This document shows positions 11,833 through 22,498 of a stretch of 64,000 nucleotides of DNA, piece after piece. This DNA is from Triops longicaudatus (Eukaryota > Arthropoda > Branchiopoda > Notostraca > Triopsidae): the NCBI GenBank assembly GCA_022885665.1, contig JAGQDJ010000036.1:248001-312000 (forward strand), in the 5' to 3' direction. The translations under genes were made by a program, and so were the position numbers. Every line of letters begins with the position of its first letter. Position 1 is the first letter of the stretch. The notes under the pieces are model-generated. The model made no database searches. It was given only the letters and a program-made list of their open reading frames with translations, and was not told where the DNA came from.

Positions 11833-12868
11833 TAACAGAATTCCAAGACACTCAGTCAGAAAGTAAATTTTATGACGAATTTAACGTGCATGAAGTTCTA
11901 ATAAGTATGATTTTTAGACGCGCGCACACAAATTTTGGCCAACTTAGCCAATTTTGCCTACGATCCCATTAACTATGGTTTCATGAGAAGGCTGAATGTC
12001 ATTGACTTATTTTTGGACCAAATTAAAGGAGGAAATTCGCAACAGATCCAATTTTCCATCAGCGGCATTTGCAATTTGTGCTTAGGTAATTTAAAGAGCT
12101 TTGCATAGTTCTTTTATCGCACTTGTAACTCAAGCATTGCATAAGTAATATTTTTCCTTGTTAATTTAATATAGACAAAGAAAACCAGCAAATCATTTTT
12201 GCATACGAGGATGGTGTTCCGTTAATAATACGTTGCCTTTCGTCCACGGATGAAGAAACCGTTTTTTCAGCTATTACAACTTTGAATTATCTCACATCAT
12301 CCGAATCCCAATCAAGTAAGCGATACAAAGTAAACTTTAAAAATTAAATAAAGAGTTTCTAAAAAAATTAAAGTTTAAGAATTAATATATATTTTGTACT
12401 GAAAGCTTGTTTGGCAACGAGCTTTTCTTATGTCGAAACGGAGTTAAATCTATTAAACGAACGTTAAAAGAATCGCACCCAAAAGACACTCCGGGTAGAC
12501 AAGTTGCGCGTGATTCACTAACTCGAAAAAGACACATAATCACTTAAAAAAAATCGTTTTCTTTTGCGATAACGAAACCGAATTTTCTTTGATTCTATAC
12601 TTTTAAATTTTACGGTTTCTTCTTAAATTTTCGAGTTCTTTAATATGTTTCTTAATTATTTTCGTTTATTTATTCATTTATTAATTATTAAATTATTTCC
12701 TTGTATTGTAATTCACTTTGGATTTTTATTTTTACAGAAATCCTCTTTCCATCGGTTATCGACTGTATGAAACGGTTTGCTAAGAGTAACAATAATCGTC
12801 TACGGAACCTATCGCAAATTTTTCTCGAGGAGCATTGCCCCGATTTCCAGACATCTTCGCTATTATGA
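11754..12868 (+). CDS. ARMC7: Armadillo repeat-containing protein 7
   Basis: Four exons (11754-11862, 11918-12085, 12175-12315, 12738-12868) give 182 residues, close to human ARMC7 at 198. Intron 1 is only 55 nt. Diagnostic blocks align with the human protein: YLQKLVTEFQDTQS, ILANLANFAYDP, ISGICNLC, GVPLIIRCLSS, and RLRNLSQIFLEEHC near the end. The ATG at 11754 follows an in-frame TGA and has A at -3. The product is a small armadillo-repeat protein; its human counterpart has been linked to the spliceosome. Its stop (TGA 12866-12868) overlaps the HTD2 start as ATGA, and I see no AATAAA between the two frames, though one lies in intron 3 near 12346. Confidence 0.92.
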
Positions 12869-13317
12869 ATGTCAGCCTTGCTTGCGTTCCTGTAATCGGC
12901 CAAATGTACCGCCGATCCTTAACCTCCGGAACTTTAAATCCAAAGTTCAAAGTTGGACACAAAGTCTCTTTGACGAGACAAATGACTCGTAAGGATGTTG
13001 AAAAGTTTGCAGCTTTGACGGGAGACGACAACCCCATCCACCTTCGATCGGAAAATCCGGTTGTCCACGGTGTTTTTCTCAACGGTTTGGTTTCAGCTCT
13101 GCTAGGCCACCATTATCCCGGTCCGGGTACCATAGTTGTTCAGCAGTCGATGACTTTTCCGAACCCTTGTTACGTCAACGAAACTGTTCAAGTTGAAGTG
13201 GAGCTTACCGACTTACGAAAACTGGCAGGTGTTCGTTTTGTCGCCAAAGTAAGGGATACAGTTGTTTTAGAAGGCTCGGGCAAACTGATTTTGCCCCGTG
13301 AATCTGCTCGGCCCTAA
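12865..13317 (+). CDS. HTD2: Mitochondrial hydroxyacyl-thioester dehydratase type 2 (MaoC-like hotdog)
   Basis: A 150-residue single-exon frame. HTD2 catalyses the 3-hydroxyacyl-ACP dehydration step of mitochondrial fatty acid synthesis (FAS II). The hydratase-2 motif is intact: LTGDDNPIHL at 51-60, with catalytic-type D54 and H59. It is followed by HGVFLNGLVSALLG and PGPGT, as in human HTD2. Residues 1-25 contain arginines and hydroxyl residues and no acids, fitting a mitochondrial presequence. The loop between H59 and HGVF is about eight residues shorter than in human HTD2. The first ATG in the frame (12865) overlaps the ARMC7 stop; the frame is open upstream to 12796 without another ATG. 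It probably shares the ARMC7 mRNA. Confidence 0.9.
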   Translation: MNVSLACVPVIGQMYRRSLTSGTLNPKFKVGHKVSLTRQMTRKDVEKFAALTGDDNPIHLRSENPVVHGVFLNGLVSALLGHHYPGPGTIVVQQSMTFPNPCYVNETVQVEVELTDLRKLAGVRFVAKVRDTVVLEGSGKLILPRESARP

Positions 13318-13400
13318 ATAAACCCTATTACGTGATAAAACTAAAGCTTAAACAAACCAATCCTCTTATCATAGTTATATATTTCCATCATATAAGTGTC

Positions 13401-13406
13401 AATAAA
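13401..13406 (+). terminator. Poly(A) signal for ARMC7/HTD2
   Basis: AATAAA lies 84 bases after the HTD2 stop. Another AATAAA overlaps the stop itself at 13317-13322. I see none between the ARMC7 stop and the HTD2 stop, which favours a shared 3' end. Confidence 0.5.
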
Positions 13407-13536
13407 TGCTACTAATCCATCATGTGTTGCTTACATCTATCGAACAAGTCGTTTCCAAGCTGTTAGCTAAGCTTTATTCTATGTAATATACGTGATACAA
13501 TTTTATTTACATACAATTTACTGTCCTAATCCAGTT

Positions 13537-14508
13537 TTAAGTTCTAGAAGGTGTTCTGGTTCGTTGCAGAAACTGCCAAAAGTCTTCGTCTCCAGCCGGG
13601 AAACTATCTGTATCTCCAACTTTCCAGTATGCAAAATATCGCAGCAACACCTCTCTAATTGCGCGGTTTAACATTCCGTAAAAAATCGGATTGGCTATGA
13701 AAGAACTTAACGTAAACCATACAACCCACTTCGAGTAACACCCCGTTAGAGAGCAGGCGAAATGCGGCGTCCACAGCACTAAGTAAGCTGTAACTATTAA
13801 TACTAACGTTTTACCCGCTTTAGTCGATTTTCCTTTCAAAAACCACTTTCTGTTCGGCGCTGTGGGAACTTCAGTTCTTTCTATAGTAAAAATTGTGTCA
13901 CAGGGCGGGATATTAGGTACAATTTGGCTTTGTGCTTGCCATGCCACTTTGAAAATGCTGGAATAGACTAACACAATTACACTGAAGGGGATTATAAAGC
14001 AGATAATGAACACAGTTAACCGCATGGAAAAAGAGATGTAATTTTGTGTACAGGTATCAAGTTGTCTTTCATTGTATGCTTCAATTGATGGATAAATGGC
14101 GAAAATAAGGGTAACCGCAATGACAACGGCTAATGCGATGAGAGTTCTGGTCAGCGTTAATTGAGCGGCATGGAACATGGGTTTCACAATAGAGTAGTGT
14201 CGGTCAATGGCGATAAGCATAGCGGTTGCAATCGAAGCGTACAAAACGAACTGGTAAATAATACCTAGTATTAAGCACTCTTTGGCACCCCAGAATTGCG
14301 GCCAAATAAATTCGACAATTGTCAAGGGACAGACTGCAACACCGGCTATAATTCCGAGGAGTCCTATAGCGAGCACGAAGAAATTCGTCAACTTGTGTCG
14401 TAAACTGGGCGTTTTAAGGATGCAGAAAACGATGGAGCAATTGGCTAGAATTATCAATATGGTTAAAGAAATTTGAGTCAGGAGACTAGGAATGTAACTT
14501 GCTTCCAT
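13537..14508 (-). CDS. Orphan class A (rhodopsin-like) G protein-coupled receptor
   Basis: An intronless frame of 323 residues from ATG 14508; the frame is open a little further upstream without another ATG. Seven hydrophobic segments are visible. Family marks: TM1 Asn (ILANCSIV), the extracellular Cys pair (AKECLILG and LDTCTQNY), DRH in place of DRY after TM3 (AIDRHYSI), a TM6 WTP (VLWTPHF) without the usual preceding Cys, and an intact NPIFY in TM7. The TM2 aspartate is absent (VLAIGLLGI). The TM7-tail segment (NPIFYGMLNRAIREVLL) recalls amine-like or GPR161-like receptors, but the ligand is unknown. There is no long N-terminal domain. The surroundings give no clue to function. Confidence 0.85.
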   Translation of the reverse strand: MEASYIPSLLTQISLTILIILANCSIVFCILKTPSLRHKLTNFFVLAIGLLGIIAGVAVCPLTIVEFIWPQFWGAKECLILGIIYQFVLYASIATAMLIAIDRHYSIVKPMFHAAQLTLTRTLIALAVVIAVTLIFAIYPSIEAYNERQLDTCTQNYISFSMRLTVFIICFIIPFSVIVLVYSSIFKVAWQAQSQIVPNIPPCDTIFTIERTEVPTAPNRKWFLKGKSTKAGKTLVLIVTAYLVLWTPHFACSLTGCYSKWVVWFTLSSFIANPIFYGMLNRAIREVLLRYFAYWKVGDTDSFPAGDEDFWQFLQRTRTPSRT

Positions 14509-16438
14509 TTTCACCAATTGCTGTAACAATAAAGCTGAAGCTTTCACCCCAACTGAATTGTTTTCTGGCTGAAATCCTCCGCATCGCAGTTACCCAGGAG
14601 ACGGATAAAAGATTATTCTTCTGCTCATCAACACCCTGCCGACTAGGTTGTGACGGGAATAAGACAACGAAAATCGTTCCAACAATTCAGAAACAGATGG
14701 GAGTATTAAACTATTTACACACCTTACATTTCTCTTATCTCCCAATTCGCGACCACATTGCATATTAATCGTCAATTAAGAAGCAATTGTTAAACACTGA
14801 ACTACAGCACTTTAATGTTTTTGATTCCAAACGGAATTGGACGTATTCAGACGAGATTGGCGAAATCTCGTGTATTCCGTTGAACTGGTCTGAATCAAAT
14901 CGTTCAAAATTTTCGAGACGAAGTTCTTGCTTAAGTCCAAATATTCGCCGAGTAATCATCGGCAAATATAGTTGAAATGGATCTCACTAAAGTTACATCG
15001 TTGAAACTTTTCTTACCTACTTTTGCATAGTTTTTCGAGTTCAACTTTGGAACTCCGAGATGATCTAAATTTGATGAAATATTTCCAAGATGAACTGAAT
15101 TAATTTGCCCTCAACTTTTTATATAAAAAATACTTTAATGCGAACTGATTTTTTTCTAATGCCGTATTTTGTTTGAATAAAAAAAATGCAATCTTTCAAT
15201 TTTTTTTCCAATCCTGACTTTTTATAACATTTTACTTGTACAATATTGCACAATAGGCTCATGGAAGCGACGTGACCCATTTGTACAGAATAATCTTAAA
15301 ACTTGCAACTTTCAGTGATTCTTTCCTGATACTTCGACATGTTGCCACCTTGTCAGACGATTACCCGGAAGCCTGTGTTTAGAAAGGTCGACAGAATATG
15401 CACTGAACCGAACGAGGACGTGATGCCACAATATTATTTGGCTACAGTCAATATATTGCTCGGCCACTATTACAATAATGGACCTACTAACGTGCTCTTT
15501 AGACTGACAGCATCATCAGTATGGAGCCAAGCGCACAAATTTTCTGTCCGTCAACTGCGTTGACAGGCAGGTTTCTACTGAATTTTCAAATTTTGAGTAA
15601 ATCTGACAACCATAGCATGTATTCGTCACAGGACCAAAAACTGTCACAAGAAATATTTCTCTGGCTACAACTGAAAAAAAATCTAAATAAAAAAGGACTG
15701 GCAAAAATCTTTAGCTTTCGTTTAAACCTGTGTCCTGATGTTGCCCTTGGATACTGGAGCTCGGGATTAAATAGATACAAGGAGACCACTATCCAGTGCA
15801 AAAGGGGTAAACCAAGAAAAAAGGAGGGTGGGGTACCAAAATTAATAAACTTCTTCTCTATACAAAGGACTCGTCTTTCTTGTTGCCCTTTTGCGCACAA
15901 GCTTTGTATATGCCACTAGTCATTTTTTAACTACGATATGCCTCTTTTAAACCTCTCTTTTTGTAAAGTAGTTTACGTTTTCACTTTATAGGTGGACATT
16001 TTCCCTATGCTCAAACTACTTCCGCATTCAATCACTAACGGGACAAAACTCATATCAAATAACTGTTTCAAAAAAAGTCACTTCACCTTCACCAATAGAT
16101 ATCACACTCACAAGCCCCTCCCAGGTAACTACGAAACTAGGCATTGGAATTTTGTCAAGTGGGACCGAGTGTCTTAGCTTTCCTTTGAAGTAGTTTCTTT
16201 TATTCCTCTGTAGATTTTCGAATTGCTTCGTATTTATTAATGGATGGGGCCACATCAGTTTTAAGAAATCACCAGAGGCAGTGTTTTGACCCATTCCAAG
16301 GCCTCTCTTTTCTTTCCTCAATTGTCGGAGTGTAATTTTTTAATCATAAAAACTCCAGGTCCCTTGCAATCATTGCTTCTTCACTTTATAAAAAGTTAAC
16401 GTATTTCTTTTCGTTAGCTTTTAACTGGATGGAGAAGT
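14509..16438. other. Intergenic between GPCR and MFSD14
   Basis: About 1.9 kb holding the GPCR 5' flank and the MFSD14 3' flank. Several 60-130 codon open frames occur here, but none shows family resemblance or convincing splice context. Nothing further was recognised. Confidence 0.4.
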
Positions 16439-19400
16439 TCACAACACAGCAGATTCTTCATCTCCCATTAACGGAGAGCTTACATTCACGCCGTCTGTTT
16501 TCTTCAGATCCGCTTCATAATGCAGCTCCATGGACCCGCCTGGAGAAACAAAATGTAATTAGATTTCAAAAAATCACGAGAGAGAGAGAATAGAGCCCTG
16601 AATAAACCATAAATGTGAGCAGAATTACAAGAAAAACTTACTAATGTTTCGTTTAGAACTTGTGGGTCGTAATGTAGATCCTAATGAGGCTTCAGGAATG
16701 AAAAACGCCACCAACAATGCGCAGATGACTAGCAAAGCACCAAAGACAAAAGGCGGACCTGGCACGAACTGAAAATTTCCCAGGAATAAATTGCGATTAG
16801 TAACACCTAGAGTCTTCTTGAATGATATGAATAGGTTATCAGAACCAAATTTTCGAACCAACTTACTAAATTCACACTACAGGATAACAAATAAAAAGAA
16901 AAGTATATTAGACTGTCTATAGATTTCAACACGTGCATGAGACGCTTGTTGTAATCTTTCAACGCCTCCCATGATATACAAGTGTGTAGACGTAAATAAA
17001 CAATAAAAAAAACAAATTAAATAAATTAAATATACGCCACTACTTAGATAAGATTTAACACACTAGTAAGTTAACTTTATTTTTTTATTTATTTATTTTT
17101 TTTTTAAAAAAAGGGAGCTTACGTGTCCAAACACCCCTGGCGTTTCGACGTCCGACGTGAAATTGGCTCCTAGTTTGCCCCTGGACGGGTCATGCAACTT
17201 GGCTTCGCTTTCGTTTAAATCAACGTGGAAAAGGTAAAAAATTAGACCATAAACAGCAGGTCCTAGACCATTACACAGACCTCGCATGCCGGTAATAATT
17301 CCTTGCACGAGCCCTGCAATACGAAACATATAATTTAGATGGAAAGTCGACCATTGTCAAACGATAAAAAAACTCTAGTCCATCAAAGTCTTCTTCGAAA
17401 TTTGTACATATTTAATAGCGAATTATTAACCTTGTTTATCTGCATCTGCATGCATGGAAACGAAAGCAGAAATTGCTGGGTAGGATATACTGGATATCGA
17501 CGCCAAAACACCCGCTGCCCACATCATCCTGCAACGAGCGATAAAAAAAAATTACAACGAAGTCCAACTAACAATTGTTTACCATTTCTGTTCATATAAT
17601 GTGTCGAAAAAAAGAAAAGTTTGAGCTCTTGAAAGTTTCCGGTTTGCGCAAAACATTTTAAACTGGTAAAAAAGAGACGAAAACGTACCAAGTTTGCGAG
17701 CCAAAGCCGTACCAGGTGAGCTGTAACATTTCAAATAACAATCCCACCATGATGGTGTGTTTGCTCCCCAGGGTCCGCATCAACAAACTCAAAACGACCG
17801 TTTGTGCCAACACGGATAAGACGCCTACTACCGCAATAAAAAATGCCACTGCTTCGGCCGAAAAGTGCATTACCTAAAGTACCATCCCCACCGAGAAATA
17901 AATTACAATACATCAGTTTTTGCCTTTGATCTTTTCGACGAGCGTCTAAACTCGAAATATCAATAAATTAACAAGAGAAAAAAAAAACTTACGAGCTTGA
18001 GGTAGACGAAAAAACAGGAATACTGCCCAGCTTCAGGCAAATACGACAAAAAGACCGTGACGCAAAGCATTAGAATCGTCCAATCCTTGCCCACCTGTCG
18101 TAAGGCCTACAAAAGAAACGGAAATAAACAGGCTTAGAACTAGTCTTCAATGCATACACAATCCCTAATCTTTTTGTGCATTTCTCATCTCGAAACAAAG
18201 GACTTTTCTTTTGCATTTCTATCTTGTATCACTATCAAGCAAGCCTTGGCTAAAATAAATAAATTAACCAAGAAAAATACATCCAGATCTTACAGTTTAC
18301 TTCAGTTTCCTCCTTCTGAGCGTTCGTTCTATCAGTTAAATAACAAACAAAATAAGCATGTTACAGATGTGATTCAACTACCAAAATTACTTTTAAAAGA
18401 CTGGAACATTAATTTCTCATTACCATAAAAATGCACACGTAAATGAAAAAAGTTTATGGCGTATACAATTACCGCGAAAGGATCGGCTTGTTCCCATGAA
18501 ATGGGTGCTCCCCATGATGATGGCCGCACTTTCTCGGGTAAAGATTCGGGGACCGCTACAAGGATGAAAAAGACATCGAGTAAAGCGATAGCCGTTGCCA
18601 ATCCGACGACAACCGTATCCGAATAAATATGGGCTAAATATGCTCCCAAGGCTGGCGACGTAACCAAACTGGCAGCAAAAGTGGCGGACACTAATCCGTA
18701 CGCAGCGCTTCGATCCCCTTCTTCTGTGATATCTGCAACGTACGCGAATACGACAGAGAATGTCACGGCGAACACTCCACTAATCGAGATCATGGCAAAG
18801 TACCACCTAAAAAATAAATTACAAAGATTCTATGCAAAATTACATCTTCACATAAACACAACACTTTATTTCATAAACGCTATTGATTTTACGGACAGTT
18901 GTTTACTTGCATGTCAACACCAACGAATTCTTCAGATTGATCGATTGATTTCTTATCGCTTTCGACAAGCTGCTTCAAGGTAATGGAACTATTTTCCAAG
19001 TTTTGAGAATTTACAGAAAACAATTTACAAGCCAGAAATTACAGAAATCTTGCCGTACCAATTGCAACATTGAAACTTTGTTGTGTTAATAAAAACTGTG
19101 CTTATCAATCCCCAAAGTACTGTTTTAAAACGTAAAGTATCTATACGTATTAGTTAGAAATATTTCTTTAGATGTATCTTTATGCGTGCTCGACGATTAT
19201 GATTTGTGGGTACGATAGTTTTTTACACCAGCCCCTGTCAGAACTCTTTACGAGTCGCTTGAAATGTGCATCGCGGGCCACCCTTGGCTCGCATATCCCG
19301 GATTAGCCAGCCATGTTGTAGAGCCTCCTTCAAAAGCTTTCAGTTTCCCTTTCATGTCCATTCTTTAACGCCATGCAAGTAAATCAAGGAGCGAACACCA

Positions 19401-21602
19401 GCGGAACGCAGCATAGCTAAAATTATCTTCGGCCTCCGTAATTTTTGAAATATTTCTCCCCGACCTGTCTTTCAACCTTCCTAGGCCAGAAAACCGTCTC
19501 TGAGTCTAAGTTTGTACCCAAATTCTCGCTTGTACAAAAACCTTTGCACGGATTCCAACTGCCGATGTGGCTTACGTGTTTTGTCTTTTCTGCAGCTTTC
19601 ATCAACATCCAGCCCCGTTAACCCGCCTTCATTTGCTCTTGTCAAAACCGCACTTGACTGGCTAAACGGATCAGGAAGCAGGATACGTCCCACGATATCA
19701 AAAATAAAAAAAGGAGCCCCGCAACGCGATAATGGAGCGAACGCGTTCAAACAGAGATTAGATTGTTGCCGAAAGCGATATCTTAAATTTTACCGTGATT
19801 TAAATCGTTAACTTGGTCCCTGATAATCTGTCCATCATGGTGTAGCAACTATTAAAGTTCATTTGATAACTCAAGTCAAAAATCACTGCCAAAGTTCAAC
19901 GTTCCTGTTACACTTTTTTCTCTGCCTGAGGATTGTTTATAAAAAAGCAACATTTGACGAGCTTGTACATGAGTAGAGACGGATAAGCAGCTCTCAACTC
20001 ATTGGGATGCGATCCAAAACCCTCCCACTGTCCAAAATAGAAAAAGGAAGTTATAAGCGCACAACACTGCGTTACGTAAACTAGATCATTATTTTGACTT
20101 TCTAATATCCACGTTTTTATCAACAAAGGGAAATCCTTTTGGCAACTTGCTTGCATTCTGCACAACTTGATAACGGAGCAAATCTCTTCGGTTTAGCAAA
20201 ACTTTCGATTACCACTATACCTAATCCATGGTGTTTACGCAAACGGCGTGAATACGCGGACGAGTTTGTTAGCTTTACCCCGATTTCTTAGGAGTTTTAC
20301 ACTTAATAATGGTACTAATAATCGCACCGTTTTTATCATTAGATCAAAGTTAGGGTTACACTTACCACGTGTTTATCCGGATTAAAGGGATAGGTGCACA
20401 TGTGAAAAACACTGTAATGAGAAGAAAAAACTTCCTCCCCCATACATCCGACAAGGCGCCAATCAACGGAGCGCTTAGAAACGACAAAAGGCCCTAAAAA
20501 AAATCAAAATAAACATTACACAAGAAAAATAAACTTGTCAAGAATGTACTTGAACTTACAGTAATAATTTTAAATTATACCCAAATGTTTACTTCATCTC
20601 GGGACAGTGGCATATTAGGGCAACTTACACACATTTATAAGAGAATTATCTACCTTGTTGATCTTACTGATAAAATAACATTTAGCAGATAAATGATAAA
20701 GTGTTTGGCGTCGTTATTTCTGCGAAAAATCCATTACGTATTTACTGCGGTAATTTCCCTACTTTTTCTAATAAATACTTTTTGAACTTCACTATAGCAC
20801 AGACTACTTCAACTTTTCCAATAGATTACAATTTTCATTTAAGTTTTGCAAAATATTGTGTTACAAGATCAGTTTTCTTATTTTATCAGAACATTCTTTC
20901 GCACACATATGACTTGTTTACCTTAATGCCGACAATGAGTCCATTCATTAGAAAGGTATGATCCGGGAATGTTTCATTTAAAACCTAAGAATGTACAAAG
21001 TCAAAGAATGAGGACGGTTCCAACACTTTCGGAGGTGTTTATAAGCCAATGAAAATGTAAAGCAACTCAAAAAAGTCACGTGGTTTGGCTCGTGGTGGGT
21101 GTTAAAAATAGCTTCTTTCTCCTTACTGTAATCATGGGAGTAGTGAGGAGTCCCCAGGCGAAAAATTCCAGAAAGATGACCACCAAGGCATGGTATAAAC
21201 TGGGTTCGCCAATACCTGAACTCTAGAAGGGAAAAAAATAGAAGAAAATCAGAATCAACCTCCATTGAAACACACATTTAAGAGATCTTCATTAAATTCA
21301 ATGGAAACCAAGTGTTCTTTCAGCACTTCTAGTTTACGGGTCGCAGTAAGTCATGGGTTACACGATACAGTGTAAAGAGGCACAAGTACACAAAGACAAA
21401 TATTACAATTTTACTTTATTTTTTTCCTGAATTGAAGCAAAACTAGCAAAGCTTAGTGACATTAATTTGAATTCATTTTGTGGAGGATAAGTGTATGTAC
21501 CATCCATGATTTTTTCCGCGATACGGTCGAATTGTCTGGCAGTTTGTTGACCATTATTTCAACGACTGGCTCTTGCGTTATGTTTTCAATTCTGTCAGCC
21601 AT
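16439..21602 (-). CDS. MFSD14: Major facilitator superfamily transporter MFSD14/HIAT1
   Basis: Eleven exons (21501-21602, 21127-21222, 20922-20984, 20366-20493, 18473-18806, 17993-18106, 17689-17873, 17431-17528, 17123-17313, 16642-16768, 16439-16539) encode 512 residues, close to human MFSD14A at about 490. Near-identical blocks include VIFLEFFAWGLLT, GLLSFLSAPLIGALSDVWGRK (MFS motif A, about 88-108), ADIT...YGLVSATFAASLVTSP and WGAPISWEQADPFA. These belong to the 12-TM HIAT1 family, which resembles bacterial tetracycline/H+ antiporters; the substrate is not settled. The first exon (MADRIENITQE...) is the least conserved part. A second candidate first exon lies at 22414-22498. The 18807-20365 intron contains no recognisable gene. 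Confidence 0.94.
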
Positions 21603-22140
21603 TTTGGTTCTATACGTGTTTTCTTCTTGCACTTTAACTGTAGCACTCTAACTTTTGTGCACTTTTAACAATGTGCGAGGCACTATTGGAAATAAATTCT
21701 TGCTAATAATCAACTTTTTTCTTTAGACTTTTGAGTATAGACATTTCGTGCAGAGCTGAACATAAATATAGAAAATCGCACTACAACAACAAACACTGGA
21801 CCGCACACCGCACAGGCAAAAGCTAAGGCCACTTGAAGAAATTTTCCACTGGCATTTACTAAAGTAACTTTTTGAGTGTTTTAGTGTTCCCAATTTTAAC
21901 GTACTTCTGGGAAACAAAAATACGCAGTGTAATGTAAGTTTTGCTAAGTAACAATGGCGGATTTCCCGTTGGTTAGAGGGACTTTTTACTCTTGAAAAAC
22001 AAAATCACCCCACTAAAGAAGGTCAAAACCAGTTTCAAGATCTTAAGTGAAACGTTAAAAAGCCCCAGGTAGTCGGGAGCCTTGTTTACGCTCACTAACT
22101 CTCTCCTTTCTCTCCACCCTAGGGTTACGACGTCAGAACG

Positions 22141-22320
22141 TCAACCATCGCCTAATTCACAGTGCAGCATACAGTGAGCGTACCAAGACAGCACAAAAGT
22201 TATATGACTACTTCGTAAGCCTGCTAGAAGCAATCCGCTTAGATACACTATAGGTGATGGTAGACCGAAACAGGCAGTCCTTGCAATAGAAGGCACAGCC
22301 AATTCCTGTCCTACCAGCAT
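22141..22320 (-). other. Short open frame with hydrophobic stretch
   Basis: A 59-codon minus-strand frame (MLVGQELAVPS...) contains a membrane-like run (IVYLSGLLLAGLRSSHITFV). It stays open further upstream without an ATG. It lies within the MFSD14 intron if the 22414-22498 exon is used. It resembles nothing I know and may be chance. Confidence 0.15.
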
Positions 22321-22413
22321 TCGCTGGTTTAGTACAATACACGGGCAAGAATGAATGTTGCAGCCCCTAACGTCAAACTAGGTTACTCGATTTAATAAAC
22401 GGATGATATTTAC

Positions 22414-22498
22414 CGTAATCAGACCGTCTTTCAAGGCGTGCTTTCTCCGCGAGAAAACGCTGGAAATTTTCTTCGAGCTTCGTCCAGGCATCTTTCAT
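22414..22498 (-). CDS. MFSD14: Candidate alternative first exon of MFSD14
   Basis: 28 codons plus one base start MKDAWTKLEENFQRFLAEK and end RRSDYG at a GTAAAT donor. The one-base overhang fits an acceptor inside the next MFSD14 exon (TTCAG before GTATTGG at 21215), giving ...SDYGIGEPSLYHAL in frame. The resulting junction falls immediately before the conserved GIG of the family. The first 58 codons then sum exactly. No promoter is visible; transcript evidence would decide. Confidence 0.45.

Noticed and set aside
12835..12864. Extension of HTD2 upstream to a TTG at 12835
   Set aside because: TTG is not a normal eukaryotic start; the first ATG at 12865 gives a sensible presequence.
19481..19811. 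Opposing open frames of about 90-100 codons within the large MFSD14 intron
   Set aside because: No family features, no splice context, and they overlap each other antisense.
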